Assembly (NCBI GenBank): GCA_964579415.1 | Contig: CAZOGW010000003.1 | Location: forward strand, 1 to 64,000 | Reading direction: 5' to 3' | Length of the DNA: 64,000 nt | Source: CAZOGW01 sp964579415 | GTDB taxonomy: Bacteria > Actinomycetota > Acidimicrobiia > Spongiisociales > UBA5794 | Shown: one piece after another, positions 53,915 to 62,914 of the stretch | How the letters are laid out: each line of letters begins with the position of its first letter | How positions within the stretch are numbered: position 1 is the stretch's first letter | Translations under genes and position numbers: made by a program | The notes under the pieces: generated by a model | What the model saw: the letters and a program-made list of their open reading frames with translations, nothing else | Told to the model about the DNA's origin: nothing | The model's database searches: none

Positions 53915-54592
53915 ATGACGACTCTCACGAATGACCCCTCGACCGCCAGGCACGACCCGGCCGCTGCGGGATGCGCGCCGGTCCTCGACGACTCCCGCCG
54001 CGTCGTCGCTTCGAGGGAAGGCTTCTGCGGTCGCCCTGACGATGCGACGCTCGCCGAGGCTCATCGCCTGGCTCGGCGCGTCGCCCGACGGATGCTCGGC
54101 TCCGACGCCCGCGACGGCCTCGATGCCGAGGATGTGGCCCAGGTGGTGCTGCTGCGGTTCGCCGACATCGACCTCGCGACACTGGGCAACTGGCGGGCCT
54201 GGATCACGACGATCACCCGCAACCGGGCCCTCGACTTGCTGCGGGCGGAGCGTCGTCATGGGCACGAAGCCCTCGGTGACTCCCGGGACCCGCAGGACCA
54301 GCGGGCGGACGCACCACTGCCCCGACAGCTGCGGCAGCTCGGCCCGAGTGGCGAGGTCATGGCGCGGATGGCGCTCCGACAGTCCGCTGCGGTCCTCGGG
54401 CCGCGCGAACGCCAGGTCCTCATGGCGCACCTGCATGGGTGGTCCAACCAGGAGATCGCCCACCGCCTGGGCTACGCGAGCCCCGGATCGGTTGCCGTCA
54501 TCCTGACCCGCGCACGCCGACGGGTGCGCACTGCCTTTCCTGAGGGCCCCGAGCGCAGCCTGCTGCTCGGCGACGTTCGGGGCCTCTACTGA
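53915..54592 (+). CDS. ECF-type sigma-70 family RNA polymerase sigma factor
   Basis: 225 residues. Region 2: AHRLARRVARRML, DAEDVAQVVLLRFAD, NWRAWITTITRNRALDLLRA. Region 4: LGPRERQVLMAHLHGWSNQE, then AHRLGYASPGSVAVILTRAR. No anti-sigma gene is recognisable next to it, though the VWA protein downstream could act in the same regulation. ATG at 53915 follows GGGAAGGA by 6 nt; the frame upstream of it is not supported. 60 residues of low-complexity N terminus precede region 2. Confidence 0.88.
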   Translation: MTTLTNDPSTARHDPAAAGCAPVLDDSRRVVASREGFCGRPDDATLAEAHRLARRVARRMLGSDARDGLDAEDVAQVVLLRFADIDLATLGNWRAWITTITRNRALDLLRAERRHGHEALGDSRDPQDQRADAPLPRQLRQLGPSGEVMARMALRQSAAVLGPRERQVLMAHLHGWSNQEIAHRLGYASPGSVAVILTRARRRVRTAFPEGPERSLLLGDVRGLY

Positions 54593-54727
54593 GCCGCCCA
54601 CGACCTGCCTGAACGGCCAAGGGCGGCTGTTCACAATCGCCAGCCCTCGTTCGTCGACCAGATGACGACTGATCCACCCCCATCGCCGACCCATGCCTGA
54701 CCAGACCAACGCAAGGAGACCCCAGCC

Positions 54728-56053
54728 ATGAAGATCAACACCTTCCTCGACGTCGACGTCGTCGCCATCGAGAACGACGACACCGTCACAGTCATGATCG
54801 ACATCCAGGCCCCAGAGGCACCGCAGAACCCGGACGCGCCCCGCCCGGAGCACACCGCGATCGTGGTTCTCGATCGCTCGGGCTCGATGTCAGGCGGTCG
54901 GCTCGAGGCCGCCAAGCGTGCCTTGATCGACCTCGTGGCGCGGCTGGACGACCGCGACACCTTCGGCCTGGTCACGTTCGACAGCCAGGCGGAGATCGTC
55001 ATCCCCGCCGGCCGGGTCGCCGAGCTCGGTCGCGAGCGCATCCATCGCCGGATCGCCGCCGTCCGCACGGGCGGCAGCACCGACTTGTCGAGCGGATACC
55101 TGCGCGGACTGTCCGAGGCGCAGCGCGCCGCTGGCGCCGCAGGTGCCACCATCGTGCTGCTGTCCGATGGGCATGCCAACGCGGGCATCACCGACCCGAA
55201 GGCCCTGCGTGACCTGGCCGCCGGTGCCGGAGCGCAGACGATCACGACCTCCACCATCGGCCTGGGTCACGGCTACGACCAGGACCTGCTCGCCGAAATC
55301 GCCACTGGCGGCAACGGCAACCACTCGTTCGCCGTCGACGGCGACGCCGCCGCGGCCGCCCTGGCCGGAGAGATCGAGGGTCTGCTGAACAAGACCGTCC
55401 AGGCTGCGAGCCTGCTCATCCGCCCGACGAACGACGTCGCGACGGTGAGCATCCTCAACGACCTGCCGATCCATGCCGTGCAGGGCGGACTGCTGGTCGA
55501 ACTGGGCGACTTCTACTCCAGTGAGAACCGCCGCCTTCTCATCTCCTTCGCCGTGCCGGCGATGGCCGCGTTGGGTCTGGCCCAGATCGCCGACCTGGAG
55601 ATGTCCTACGTCGAGCTTCCCGCGCTGCGGCAGCACACGGTGCGGGTGCCGATCTCGGTGAACGTGGTTCCCGCCGACCTGGCGGCGGAGCGCGTTCCCG
55701 CCCCGGAAGTGCATGCTGAGCGGATGATCCTCACCGCCCAGCAGGCCAAGCGGGCAAGCGAGGAAGCGCTGGCTGCCGGCGACTTCCAGGCTGCGCAGGC
55801 CTCGCTGGACGGGGCGATCACGCACTTTGCTGCGATGGCGCCGGCCGACCTGACCGGTGACGCTGCCTCAGAGCTCGACTGGCTGCGCACGACGCGCGAA
55901 GGCCTCGACCATTGGGACAGCGCCTACACCTCGAAGCGTCTGCGCTCGGACCGCTCCCGCAAGCACCGCGGGTACCGGACCCGCGAGCAGGGCGGCGAGA
56001 AGGGTCCCCACGGGACAAGTGAGCGGGGCTCCGTCGAGGAGTCGCAGAGGTGA
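54728..56053 (+). CDS. VWA-domain protein
   Basis: 441 residues. von Willebrand A domain from about 40 to 215 with the metal-binding MIDAS motif VVLDRSGSMSGGRLEAAKRA (47-66), TGGSTDLSSGYLRGL and IVLLSDGHANAGI. A beta-rich middle (IHAVQGGLLVELGDFYSSEN) and a helical part (AKRASEEALAAGDFQAAQAS) follow. The basic tail (SDRSRKHRGYRTREQGGEKG) is probably unstructured. No signal peptide or membrane segment, so it is cytoplasmic and likely a scaffold. ATG has AAGGAGA 9 nt upstream. The stop overlaps the GTG of the next gene by 4 bp (GTGA). Confidence 0.88.
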   Translation: MKINTFLDVDVVAIENDDTVTVMIDIQAPEAPQNPDAPRPEHTAIVVLDRSGSMSGGRLEAAKRALIDLVARLDDRDTFGLVTFDSQAEIVIPAGRVAELGRERIHRRIAAVRTGGSTDLSSGYLRGLSEAQRAAGAAGATIVLLSDGHANAGITDPKALRDLAAGAGAQTITTSTIGLGHGYDQDLLAEIATGGNGNHSFAVDGDAAAAALAGEIEGLLNKTVQAASLLIRPTNDVATVSILNDLPIHAVQGGLLVELGDFYSSENRRLLISFAVPAMAALGLAQIADLEMSYVELPALRQHTVRVPISVNVVPADLAAERVPAPEVHAERMILTAQQAKRASEEALAAGDFQAAQASLDGAITHFAAMAPADLTGDAASELDWLRTTREGLDHWDSAYTSKRLRSDRSRKHRGYRTREQGGEKGPHGTSERGSVEESQR

Positions 56054-56565
56054 GCGGCACCGGGACTGGGACAGACGGCGCTGCCAAGAACGCTCCGGAC
56101 GAGGCCAGTGGCGCGCCCATGACACCGCGCGAGCTGCTCGAGCGCTACGAGCAGCGGCGCGAGACCGTTTCGGAGGAGCGCCTGCTGCGAGCCATCGTCG
56201 AACCGGACCCGTCGAAACCAAGGATCGACGACGACCCGGTCGCGGTGGCGCTGCTCCAGGCGACGGGGCCCGTGATCCAGGCAGTACTGGCTGTTCTGAC
56301 CGCGCACGATCCGATCGGTGTTGTCTTCGAGGAGAACTCTGACGAATACGAGCCAGAAGCACGGACGATCGCGCTGCGCCTGATGATCGCCACGGCCCAG
56401 GTGGAGGGGCCGGCCGCATTGGCTACTGGTTTCAGCGGCCTGGGGCTGCTCAACGACGTCCGCCGAATGGTCCACGGCGAGTTCGTGCGCTGGTTCGACG
56501 AGGAGACTGCCGGCCCAGAGATCAAGTACACCGAGGTTGCACGGGAGATCCTCGATCTCCGGTGA
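56050..56565 (+). CDS. Unknown 171-residue protein coupled to the VWA gene
   Basis: Not recognised. Helical protein with a Gly/Thr-rich start and a conserved-looking centre, DPIGVVFEENSDEYEPEART, followed by LRLMIATAQ. GTG at 56050 overlaps the stop of the VWA gene, so it is translationally coupled and probably a partner. The next gene (TM0106-type helicase) begins 99 bp later on the same strand. Confidence 0.7.
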   Translation: MSGTGTGTDGAAKNAPDEASGAPMTPRELLERYEQRRETVSEERLLRAIVEPDPSKPRIDDDPVAVALLQATGPVIQAVLAVLTAHDPIGVVFEENSDEYEPEARTIALRLMIATAQVEGPAALATGFSGLGLLNDVRRMVHGEFVRWFDEETAGPEIKYTEVAREILDLR

Positions 56566-56664
56566 CCGTCGGGGCACGGGGCCGTGGCTGTCATTGAACG
56601 GGTATGGCGCGGACCTCGTGGGGAGAGTCTGCCGAACAGTTGCGATGTGTGGAGGGATGGGTCG

Positions 56665-59600
56665 ATGTTCCTGATCGACGGCGAACTGCGGTGGAGCGCG
56701 TCCGACCTGTCGGTCGCCGCAAGGTGCGAGTACTCGGTGCTGCGCACGCTGGACTACAAGCTGGGCCGGGCCGAGCGGATCGAGACACCGCCGAATGCCC
56801 TGATGGAGCACATCGCGCGGCTCGGTGACCGGCACGAGGAAACCTTGCTGCGCGAGCTGACCGCGGCGGGTGATGTGATCGCGCTGGAGCACGTCCGGCC
56901 GCCCTACTCCGCGACCGCTCTGCGCGCTGCCTCTCAGGCGACCATCGAGGCATTCCAGGCCCGCCCCTCCGTGGTGTACCAGGCCGCCTTCTTGGACGGT
57001 GAGTTCTTCGGATACGCGGACTTCGTCGAGAGGTCCGAGGACGGCTGGCTGGTCTCCGACGCGAAGCTGGCTCGTTCCGCTAAGCCGGTCGCGTTGCTGC
57101 AACTGGGCGCCTACGCCGATCAGATCGCGCGGCTCGGGCTGCCGGTGTCCTCGACCGTGTCGCTGCTCCTGGGCAATGGTGAGCGCGCCGACTTCCGGAC
57201 CTCCGACGTTCTGCCGGTCTTCGCGGAGCGCCGCGACCGGCTGCGCCAGCTCCTGGCCGACCATCGCGACGGCGGTACCCCGATCCAGTGGGGCGATGAC
57301 CGGTACGTCGAGTGCGGCCGATGCGACGAGTGCGGGCAGGCCGCCGAACGGTCCAACGACATCCTGCTCGTGGCCGGGTTGCGCGCCGACCATCGCCGCA
57401 AGCTCAGAGCCGCCGGCATCACGACGATCGGCGACCTGGCTCGCGCTACAAACCGGCCGAAGGGGATCGCGCCAGCCACCTTCGCCCGGATCCACTCGCA
57501 GGCGGCGCTCCAATGGGATCAGCTGCGGGCCGGACCAGACGCGCCGATCCGCTACGAGCTCCGGCCGAGCGCTGCGCAGACCCTCGCGCTGCTGCCTGCC
57601 CCCTCGGTCGGAGACCTGTTCTTCGACTTCGAGGGCGATCCACTCTACGACGAGGGCGACCTGTCGCGGACGGGCCTGGAATACCTCTGGGGGGTCCTCG
57701 ACGCCAGCGGCTCCCACCAGGCGGCGTGGGCGCACAGCTCGGCGGAGGAGCGCGAGGCGTTCGAGCGGTTCATCGACGACGTCGCCGAGCGGCGGGTCGT
57801 CCATCCCGACTTGCACATCTACCACTACGCGGCTTACGAGACGGCCGCACTCAAGCGCCTCGCGATGCGCTACCAGACCCGGGAGAAGCAGCTGGACGAC
57901 CTGCTGCGCTCGGAAGTCTTCGTCGACCTGTACGCGACCGTCCGCGGATCGGTGATGATCTCGGCCGGCTCGTACAGCATCAAGAAGCTCGAGCCGCTCT
58001 ACATGGGCGACGACCTTCGGTCTGCCGACGGCGTGCAAGCAGGCGACGCGTCGATCCTCGCCTACCACGAGTTCCGCGACCTGCGGGCATCCGAACCGAG
58101 AGAAGCGGCGGCCCGGCTCGCAGCCCTCGAGGATTACAACGCCTACGACTGCCGCTCAACCCTTCGGTTGCGCGACTGGCTGCTGGAGCGTGCCGTTGAA
58201 GCCGGAGTCCGCGACATGATCGAGCCTCGGGCCTTGGACCACCAGGGTGAGCAGGACTCCGATCAGGACCCGGTGTTCCTCGAGCTCATGGCCCGATCGG
58301 GCCCGGCTCGGCACGCTGACCGGACCAGCGAACAGCAGGCGCACGCCATGCTCGCGGCAGCCATCGACTACTACGGCCGGGAGCGCAAGCAGTTCTGGTG
58401 GGAGCACTACGACCGCCTCCAGCACCCCGTCGAGGATTGGTCGCACACGCGAGACGTGTTCTCGGTGGAGTCCGTCGTGGTCGTGTCGGATTGGGAGGTC
58501 CCGGACGGCCGGGCGCGCAACGCCCGCCGGGTCCTGCGGCTCACTGGTGACTGGGCCCCGGGCAGCAAGCCGAGTGCGTCGTTCCAGGTCGTGTACGCGA
58601 CTCCCATCCCGCCCGGCGCGGTCGGCCCCGCGGGGGGGCGCTATGGGACGGCCGACGCCGAGTCGGTCCGACCGGATGAGCTCGATCCACGAGTGGCCCA
58701 CGTGGTCGAGGACCGCCCGCTCGCCGACACCTTCGCAGACCTGCCCGTGGCGCTGGCCCCGCCGAAGCCACCCGGCACCAGGCTGATCGAGGAAGCGATC
58801 AGGGCCGTAGCTGCGGACGCCGCGACAGCCCTCAGCCTGCCGGATTCGGCTGCGCTGGACATCCTCTCCCGGCGCCCCCCGAGACTCCGCAGTGGAGCAG
58901 CCCTGGCTGCCGTCGGCTCGACGATTGACGACGTGGTCGCCTCGCTGCTGGCGATGGACGACTCGTATGTGGCGATCCAGGGCCCCCCAGGGACGGGCAA
59001 GACGTACACCGGGTCCCGGGTCATCAGGGAGCTGGTCAAGGAACACCGCTGGCGGATCGGTGTGGTCGCCCAGTCCCATGCGGTGGTGGAGAACATGCTC
59101 GGCGCGATCGTCAAGGCGGGGCTGGATCCCGCGCTGGTGGGCAAGAACGACAACGACTCTGGCGACCCCACGTGGACCGTCCTGAAGAAGAACGTGGGGC
59201 CTCGGGTGCGGTTCCTGCAGGAGCATGCCGGCAGCGGCTGCGTGCTCGGCGGGACAGCGTGGACGTTCGCCAACTCCAAGCTGGCGCAGGCAGGTGGGCT
59301 GGACCTTCTGGTCGTCGACGAGGCGGGCCAGTTCGCCTTGGCCCCGACGCTCGGCGCCTCGGTGTCGGCCCGGCGTCTGCTGCTGCTCGGCGATCCGCAG
59401 CAGCTGCCCCAGGTCAGCCAGGGCACACACCCCGAGCCCGTCGACGAGTCCGCGCTCGGCTGGCTGATGCGCGGCCACGACACACTCCCGCCGGAGCACG
59501 GGTACTTCCTCGGGCAGACGTATCGGATGCATCCACGCCTGGCCGAGAAAGTGTCGGGGCTGTCGTACGAGGGACGGCTGACCGCCGCTCCGTCGGCTGG

Positions 59601-60114
59601 TGCGCGACGACTCGACGCAGTGGAGCCGGGCCTTCACGTCGTGACGCTCGCCCACACGGGCAACCGAAGCGAGTCGCCAGAGGAAGCGAGTGCAGTCGTC
59701 GCCCAGGTCCGGGCGCATCTGGGCAAGACGTGGCATGACCCTGACGATCGGACCACTCCACGCCCGCTGGCGGCCCGGGACTTCTTGGTCGTAGCCCCCT
59801 ACAACGCGCAGGTCGCGCTCATCCGCCGCGAGCTCGCCAGGGCCGGGCTCGAAGGCGTCCGGGTGGGCACCGTCGACAAGTTCCAGGGCCAGGAGGCGCC
59901 GATCGCCATCGTCTCGATGACCGCCTCATCGCACGGGGACGTCCCCCGGGGCATGGGCTTCCTGCTCAGCCGCAACCGCGTCAACGTCGCGGTCTCCCGC
60001 GCCCAGTGGGCCGCGATCCTGATCCGCTCCGACGCGCTGACGGCCTACATGCCCACCAGCGCTCATCAGATGACAGAGCTGGGCGCTTTCGTCGGCCTAT
60101 GCCGAACATCGTGA
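56665..60114 (+). CDS. TM0106-type RecB nuclease / RNase H-like / SF1 helicase fusion (second copy)
   Basis: 1149 residues, same architecture as the protein at 7116-10508. RecB-like nuclease: FGYADFVERS, SDAKLARSAKP (near 132), QLGAYADQIA. Cysteine cluster CGRCDEC (near 216) with three cysteines only; the fourth seen in the other copy is replaced. RNase H-like part: DLFFDFEGDPLY (near 321), DYNAYDCRSTLRL. Helicase: QGPPGTGKTYTG (near 772), LVVDEAGQFAL (near 884), GDPQQLPQVSQG, VDKFQGQEAP (near 1070), RNRVNVAVSRAQW. ATG 56665 has GGAGGGA 9 nt upstream and matches the start of the other copy; the ORF is open to 56584. Confidence 0.87.
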   Translation: MFLIDGELRWSASDLSVAARCEYSVLRTLDYKLGRAERIETPPNALMEHIARLGDRHEETLLRELTAAGDVIALEHVRPPYSATALRAASQATIEAFQARPSVVYQAAFLDGEFFGYADFVERSEDGWLVSDAKLARSAKPVALLQLGAYADQIARLGLPVSSTVSLLLGNGERADFRTSDVLPVFAERRDRLRQLLADHRDGGTPIQWGDDRYVECGRCDECGQAAERSNDILLVAGLRADHRRKLRAAGITTIGDLARATNRPKGIAPATFARIHSQAALQWDQLRAGPDAPIRYELRPSAAQTLALLPAPSVGDLFFDFEGDPLYDEGDLSRTGLEYLWGVLDASGSHQAAWAHSSAEEREAFERFIDDVAERRVVHPDLHIYHYAAYETAALKRLAMRYQTREKQLDDLLRSEVFVDLYATVRGSVMISAGSYSIKKLEPLYMGDDLRSADGVQAGDASILAYHEFRDLRASEPREAAARLAALEDYNAYDCRSTLRLRDWLLERAVEAGVRDMIEPRALDHQGEQDSDQDPVFLELMARSGPARHADRTSEQQAHAMLAAAIDYYGRERKQFWWEHYDRLQHPVEDWSHTRDVFSVESVVVVSDWEVPDGRARNARRVLRLTGDWAPGSKPSASFQVVYATPIPPGAVGPAGGRYGTADAESVRPDELDPRVAHVVEDRPLADTFADLPVALAPPKPPGTRLIEEAIRAVAADAATALSLPDSAALDILSRRPPRLRSGAALAAVGSTIDDVVASLLAMDDSYVAIQGPPGTGKTYTGSRVIRELVKEHRWRIGVVAQSHAVVENMLGAIVKAGLDPALVGKNDNDSGDPTWTVLKKNVGPRVRFLQEHAGSGCVLGGTAWTFANSKLAQAGGLDLLVVDEAGQFALAPTLGASVSARRLLLLGDPQQLPQVSQGTHPEPVDESALGWLMRGHDTLPPEHGYFLGQTYRMHPRLAEKVSGLSYEGRLTAAPSAGARRLDAVEPGLHVVTLAHTGNRSESPEEASAVVAQVRAHLGKTWHDPDDRTTPRPLAARDFLVVAPYNAQVALIRRELARAGLEGVRVGTVDKFQGQEAPIAIVSMTASSHGDVPRGMGFLLSRNRVNVAVSRAQWAAILIRSDALTAYMPTSAHQMTELGAFVGLCRTS

Positions 60115-60248
60115 GCACGTGAGGCTGCTCTGCCTCCGGAGTGGACAGGCCGTCCTCTACGGGAGGGCTCGAACAGGTCACCCGAACGTGTCATGGGCTC
60201 GTCGCCTCATGCTCACCGACAACGACATGCAATCTGAGGAGAGATTCG

Positions 60249-61419
60249 ATGACGGTGAACGAGGAGCCGACCCAGAGCGCAGGCGGCACGCACCGCGGTG
60301 GAACCGGGAGTGGGGCCGCAGGCGGGAGTGGGGCCGCAGGCAAGATGGTGCTGATGGCGGGCCATCTGGATGACGAATCGTGGGAGGCGTTCAAGGACCG
60401 CGTCGCCCGTGGATTCTGGGCCGCTGGGCTGCTCCCCTCCGACGCGACCGAGCACGCGCTCCGGGCCGACACCTACGCCTTGGCCACAGCGGCAGGGCGG
60501 GTTCCGGGGACCGCCGGGCACGACGCCGCACGCGACCACGTGGAGGGTCGACTCACCGAGCTCGGCTTGCAGTCGTATCCCGGCATCGACGGGCATCTGC
60601 ACACCTACCAGGCACGCGGCGCGCTGGAGCTGACCAACCTGATCGGCGTCATCCCCGGGGCCGACCGCACCCTGCCCCCGATCCTGATCGGGGCCCACTA
60701 CGACTCCGTGATCGAGGCGCCGTGCGCCGACGACAACGCCGCGGGTGTCGCAGTCATGCTGCAGGTCGCTGCGCGGATCGCCGCCCAGCCCCTCGGTCGT
60801 GACGTGATCGTCGCCGCGTTCGACGCCGAGGAACCCCCGTTCTACCTCGGCCAGAGCATGGGCAGCACACGCTTCGTTGAGGACGTCCTCGACCGACCCG
60901 TGCACCTCGGGGTGATTCATGGACCTCGTCGGGCATGCCGTCAGCGTCCCCGGGTTCGACCTGAGCCCCGACCTGATGCTCGTCGTGGGCGCCGAGTCCC
61001 ACCCCGCCCTCCCCGGACTGCTCGACGATCTCACCCTGCCGATCGCAGCCACCACACAGCCGCGCGTCGGGGACATGAGCGACTACCACGCCTTGCGCCT
61101 GGCCGGCGCCCCGTACCTGTTCCTCTCCTGCGGGGAATGGCGGCACTACCACCAGCCCAGTGACCACCCCGACCTGCTCGACTTCCCGAAGGTGGCCAAG
61201 CTGGTCGACGATGTGGACACCGTTGTGCGCCGCGCCGACCGCGTGAGCACCGGGTACCACCGCCCGGCCGACACGACCGCCTTCGAGGTCGCCACCCTCG
61301 AAGGCGCCCTCGGCCCCGAGGCCATGGCCGGCCTCGCCCAGGTGTTCGGCCGACCCGGCTACCGCACCTCCGCCGACCTCGACACCATCGTCGAAGGCCT
61401 GCGCAGCCGCCCCGCCTAG
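60249..61419 (+). pseudogene. M28-family zinc peptidase gene with frameshift
   Basis: An M28 aminopeptidase split over two frames. Up to about 60918 the first frame gives TAGHDAARDHVEGRLTELGL, LIGAHYDSVIEAPCADDNAA (His and Asp metal ligands) and VAAFDAEEPPFYLG (Glu ligands). From about 60919 a second frame continues with MDLVGHAVSVPGFDLSPDLM and EWRHYHQPSDHPDLLDF (last His ligand). Removing one base near 60916-60919 (gtgattcatggac) joins them as VIMDLVGHA. All zinc ligands remain, so the mutation is recent or a sequencing error. ATG 60249 follows GAGGAGA. The two halves could also be made separately, but each alone should be inactive. Confidence 0.8.
60306..60341 (+). repeat. Two 18-bp direct repeats encoding a GSGAAG linker
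   Basis: gggagtggggccgcaggc occurs twice in tandem (60306 and 60324) near the start of the M28 peptidase gene and keeps the frame. Confidence 0.9.
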
Positions 61420-61603
61420 CAGCCAGCCCGTGGGCTCGGACAGCTGGATCGACAGGCGATCGGGCCTTGCCCGGAGCGCCGGCCGTCCGGACAGAACCCT
61501 CACCGGTCTAGACGGTGTGGGGGTGACCCACGCTGAGTTCGGAGAGATGGGATCGGGTCCGGCGTTCCTCGTTGTCGATGATGTTGTGCCGGCGCTTGGT
61601 CGG

Positions 61604-62613
61604 TGTCAACGGGCCCGGCTGACCCCGTCCTATGAGGACATCCGGTCCTGGGTGGGTGATCTGCCCGGCCCGGCGGCAGTGGTCTACGAAGCGGACCCGA
61701 CCGGGTTCGGGCTCTACCGCCATCTGAGCGCGGCGGGGATCCGGTGCGAGGTCGCGGCACCGAGCAAGGTGCAGCGACCGTCCGGGGATCGGGTCAAGAC
61801 CGACGCCCGCGACGCGCTGCACCTGGCTCGGCTGTTGCGCTTGGACGAGATCGTCGCGGTCGCGATCCCCACGGTCGACCAGGAGGCCGCCCGCGACCTG
61901 GTCCGCGCGCGCGGGGACGCCCGCAGCGATCTGATGCGGGCCCGGCACCGACTGTCCAAGCTGCTGCTGCGACACGGACTCGTCTACGCCGACGGCAGGG
62001 CGTGGACCGGCAAGCACGACGCGTGGCTCTGCGTCGCGACGCGTTGCCGCAGCTGACCTGCACCCCGACTCGGATGGCGTTCGACTCCGACTACGAGGCG
62101 GTGCTGGCCGTGAAGGCTCGCCGGGATCGGTTGGACGCCGCGATCGAGGCGATGGCCGCCGACAGCGAATTCACCGCGCTGGTGCGCCGGCTGGGCTGCC
62201 TGCGCGGGATCAGCACCCTGACCGGGTTCGCGCTGGCCGTCGAGATCGGTGACTGGCACCGGTTCACCGGCAACACCATCGCCTCGTTCGTCGGGCTCGT
62301 GCCCTCGGAGCACTCCTCGGGAGCCTCGCGGAGCCTGGGGCCGATCACCAAGACCGGGAACCGACACGTGCGCCGGCTGCTGGTCGAGGCCGCCTGGCAT
62401 TACCAGCCCCGCTATCAGATCGGCAAGACCATGACAGACCGCTGGGCCCTGGCCCCGGCAGCCGCCCGGGCTCGCGGCGATCTGGGCAGCCGGCGCCTGC
62501 ATCAGCGCTGGGTCGACTTCACAGCCCGCCGCAAACGCCACACCGTGGCCGACGTCGCCGTCGCCCGCGAACTCGCTGGCTGGTGCTGGTCGCTGGCCGT
62601 GATGACCGACTGA
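61604..62613 (+). pseudogene. IS110-family transposase, 5'-truncated and frameshifted
   Basis: IS110/IS116/IS902-type (RuvC-like DEDD) transposase in pieces. First frame to about 62025: LTPSYEDIRSWVGDLPGP, YEADPTGFGLYRHL, RPSGDRVKTDARDALHLARL. Second frame from about 62030: LRRDALPQLTC, FDSDYEAVLAVKARRDRLDA, then the C-terminal transposase domain LGCLRGISTLTGFALAVEIG, GLVPSEHSSGASR, ITKTGNRHVRRLLVEAAW. The frames are joined by deleting two bases around 62026. The start of the protein, with the first catalytic Asp (GLDVH-type), is not found in any frame before 61604. I saw no clear element ends. Confidence 0.82.
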
Positions 62614-62837
62614 CCCCCACCCCCTGATCTGCTCCGTTGACCAACCAGTTCTGGCGGCAGCGCGAGGACGACCCGCGACCGTTCTATGAGCAGCCCCGGG
62701 CTACCGAGGCCACGCTCGACCCTAGACACGCGCACCCGCTCCAGCCGAAACACCGTCCTGCGGTAACCAACCCGCGCACATCAGTCTGACCACGCGTCGC
62801 CGACGACACGCTCGCCAGATCAGGCCACAACGAAGCA

Positions 62838-62875
62838 GAGGCGCCCGCCCCGGAGCAATCCAGGACGGGCGCCTC
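62838..62875. terminator. GC-rich hairpin, probable transcription terminator
   Basis: gaggcgcccg (62838-62847) and its exact reverse complement cgggcgcctc (62866-62875) can form a 10-bp stem with further pairing possible in the 18-base interior. No strong T-run follows, as is common in actinobacteria. It separates the IS110 remnant from the SIR2 gene. Confidence 0.55.
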
Positions 62876-62914
62876 ACCCTGCCTCTTGACAGGCACTCAC
62901 TCCATATCAGAACG

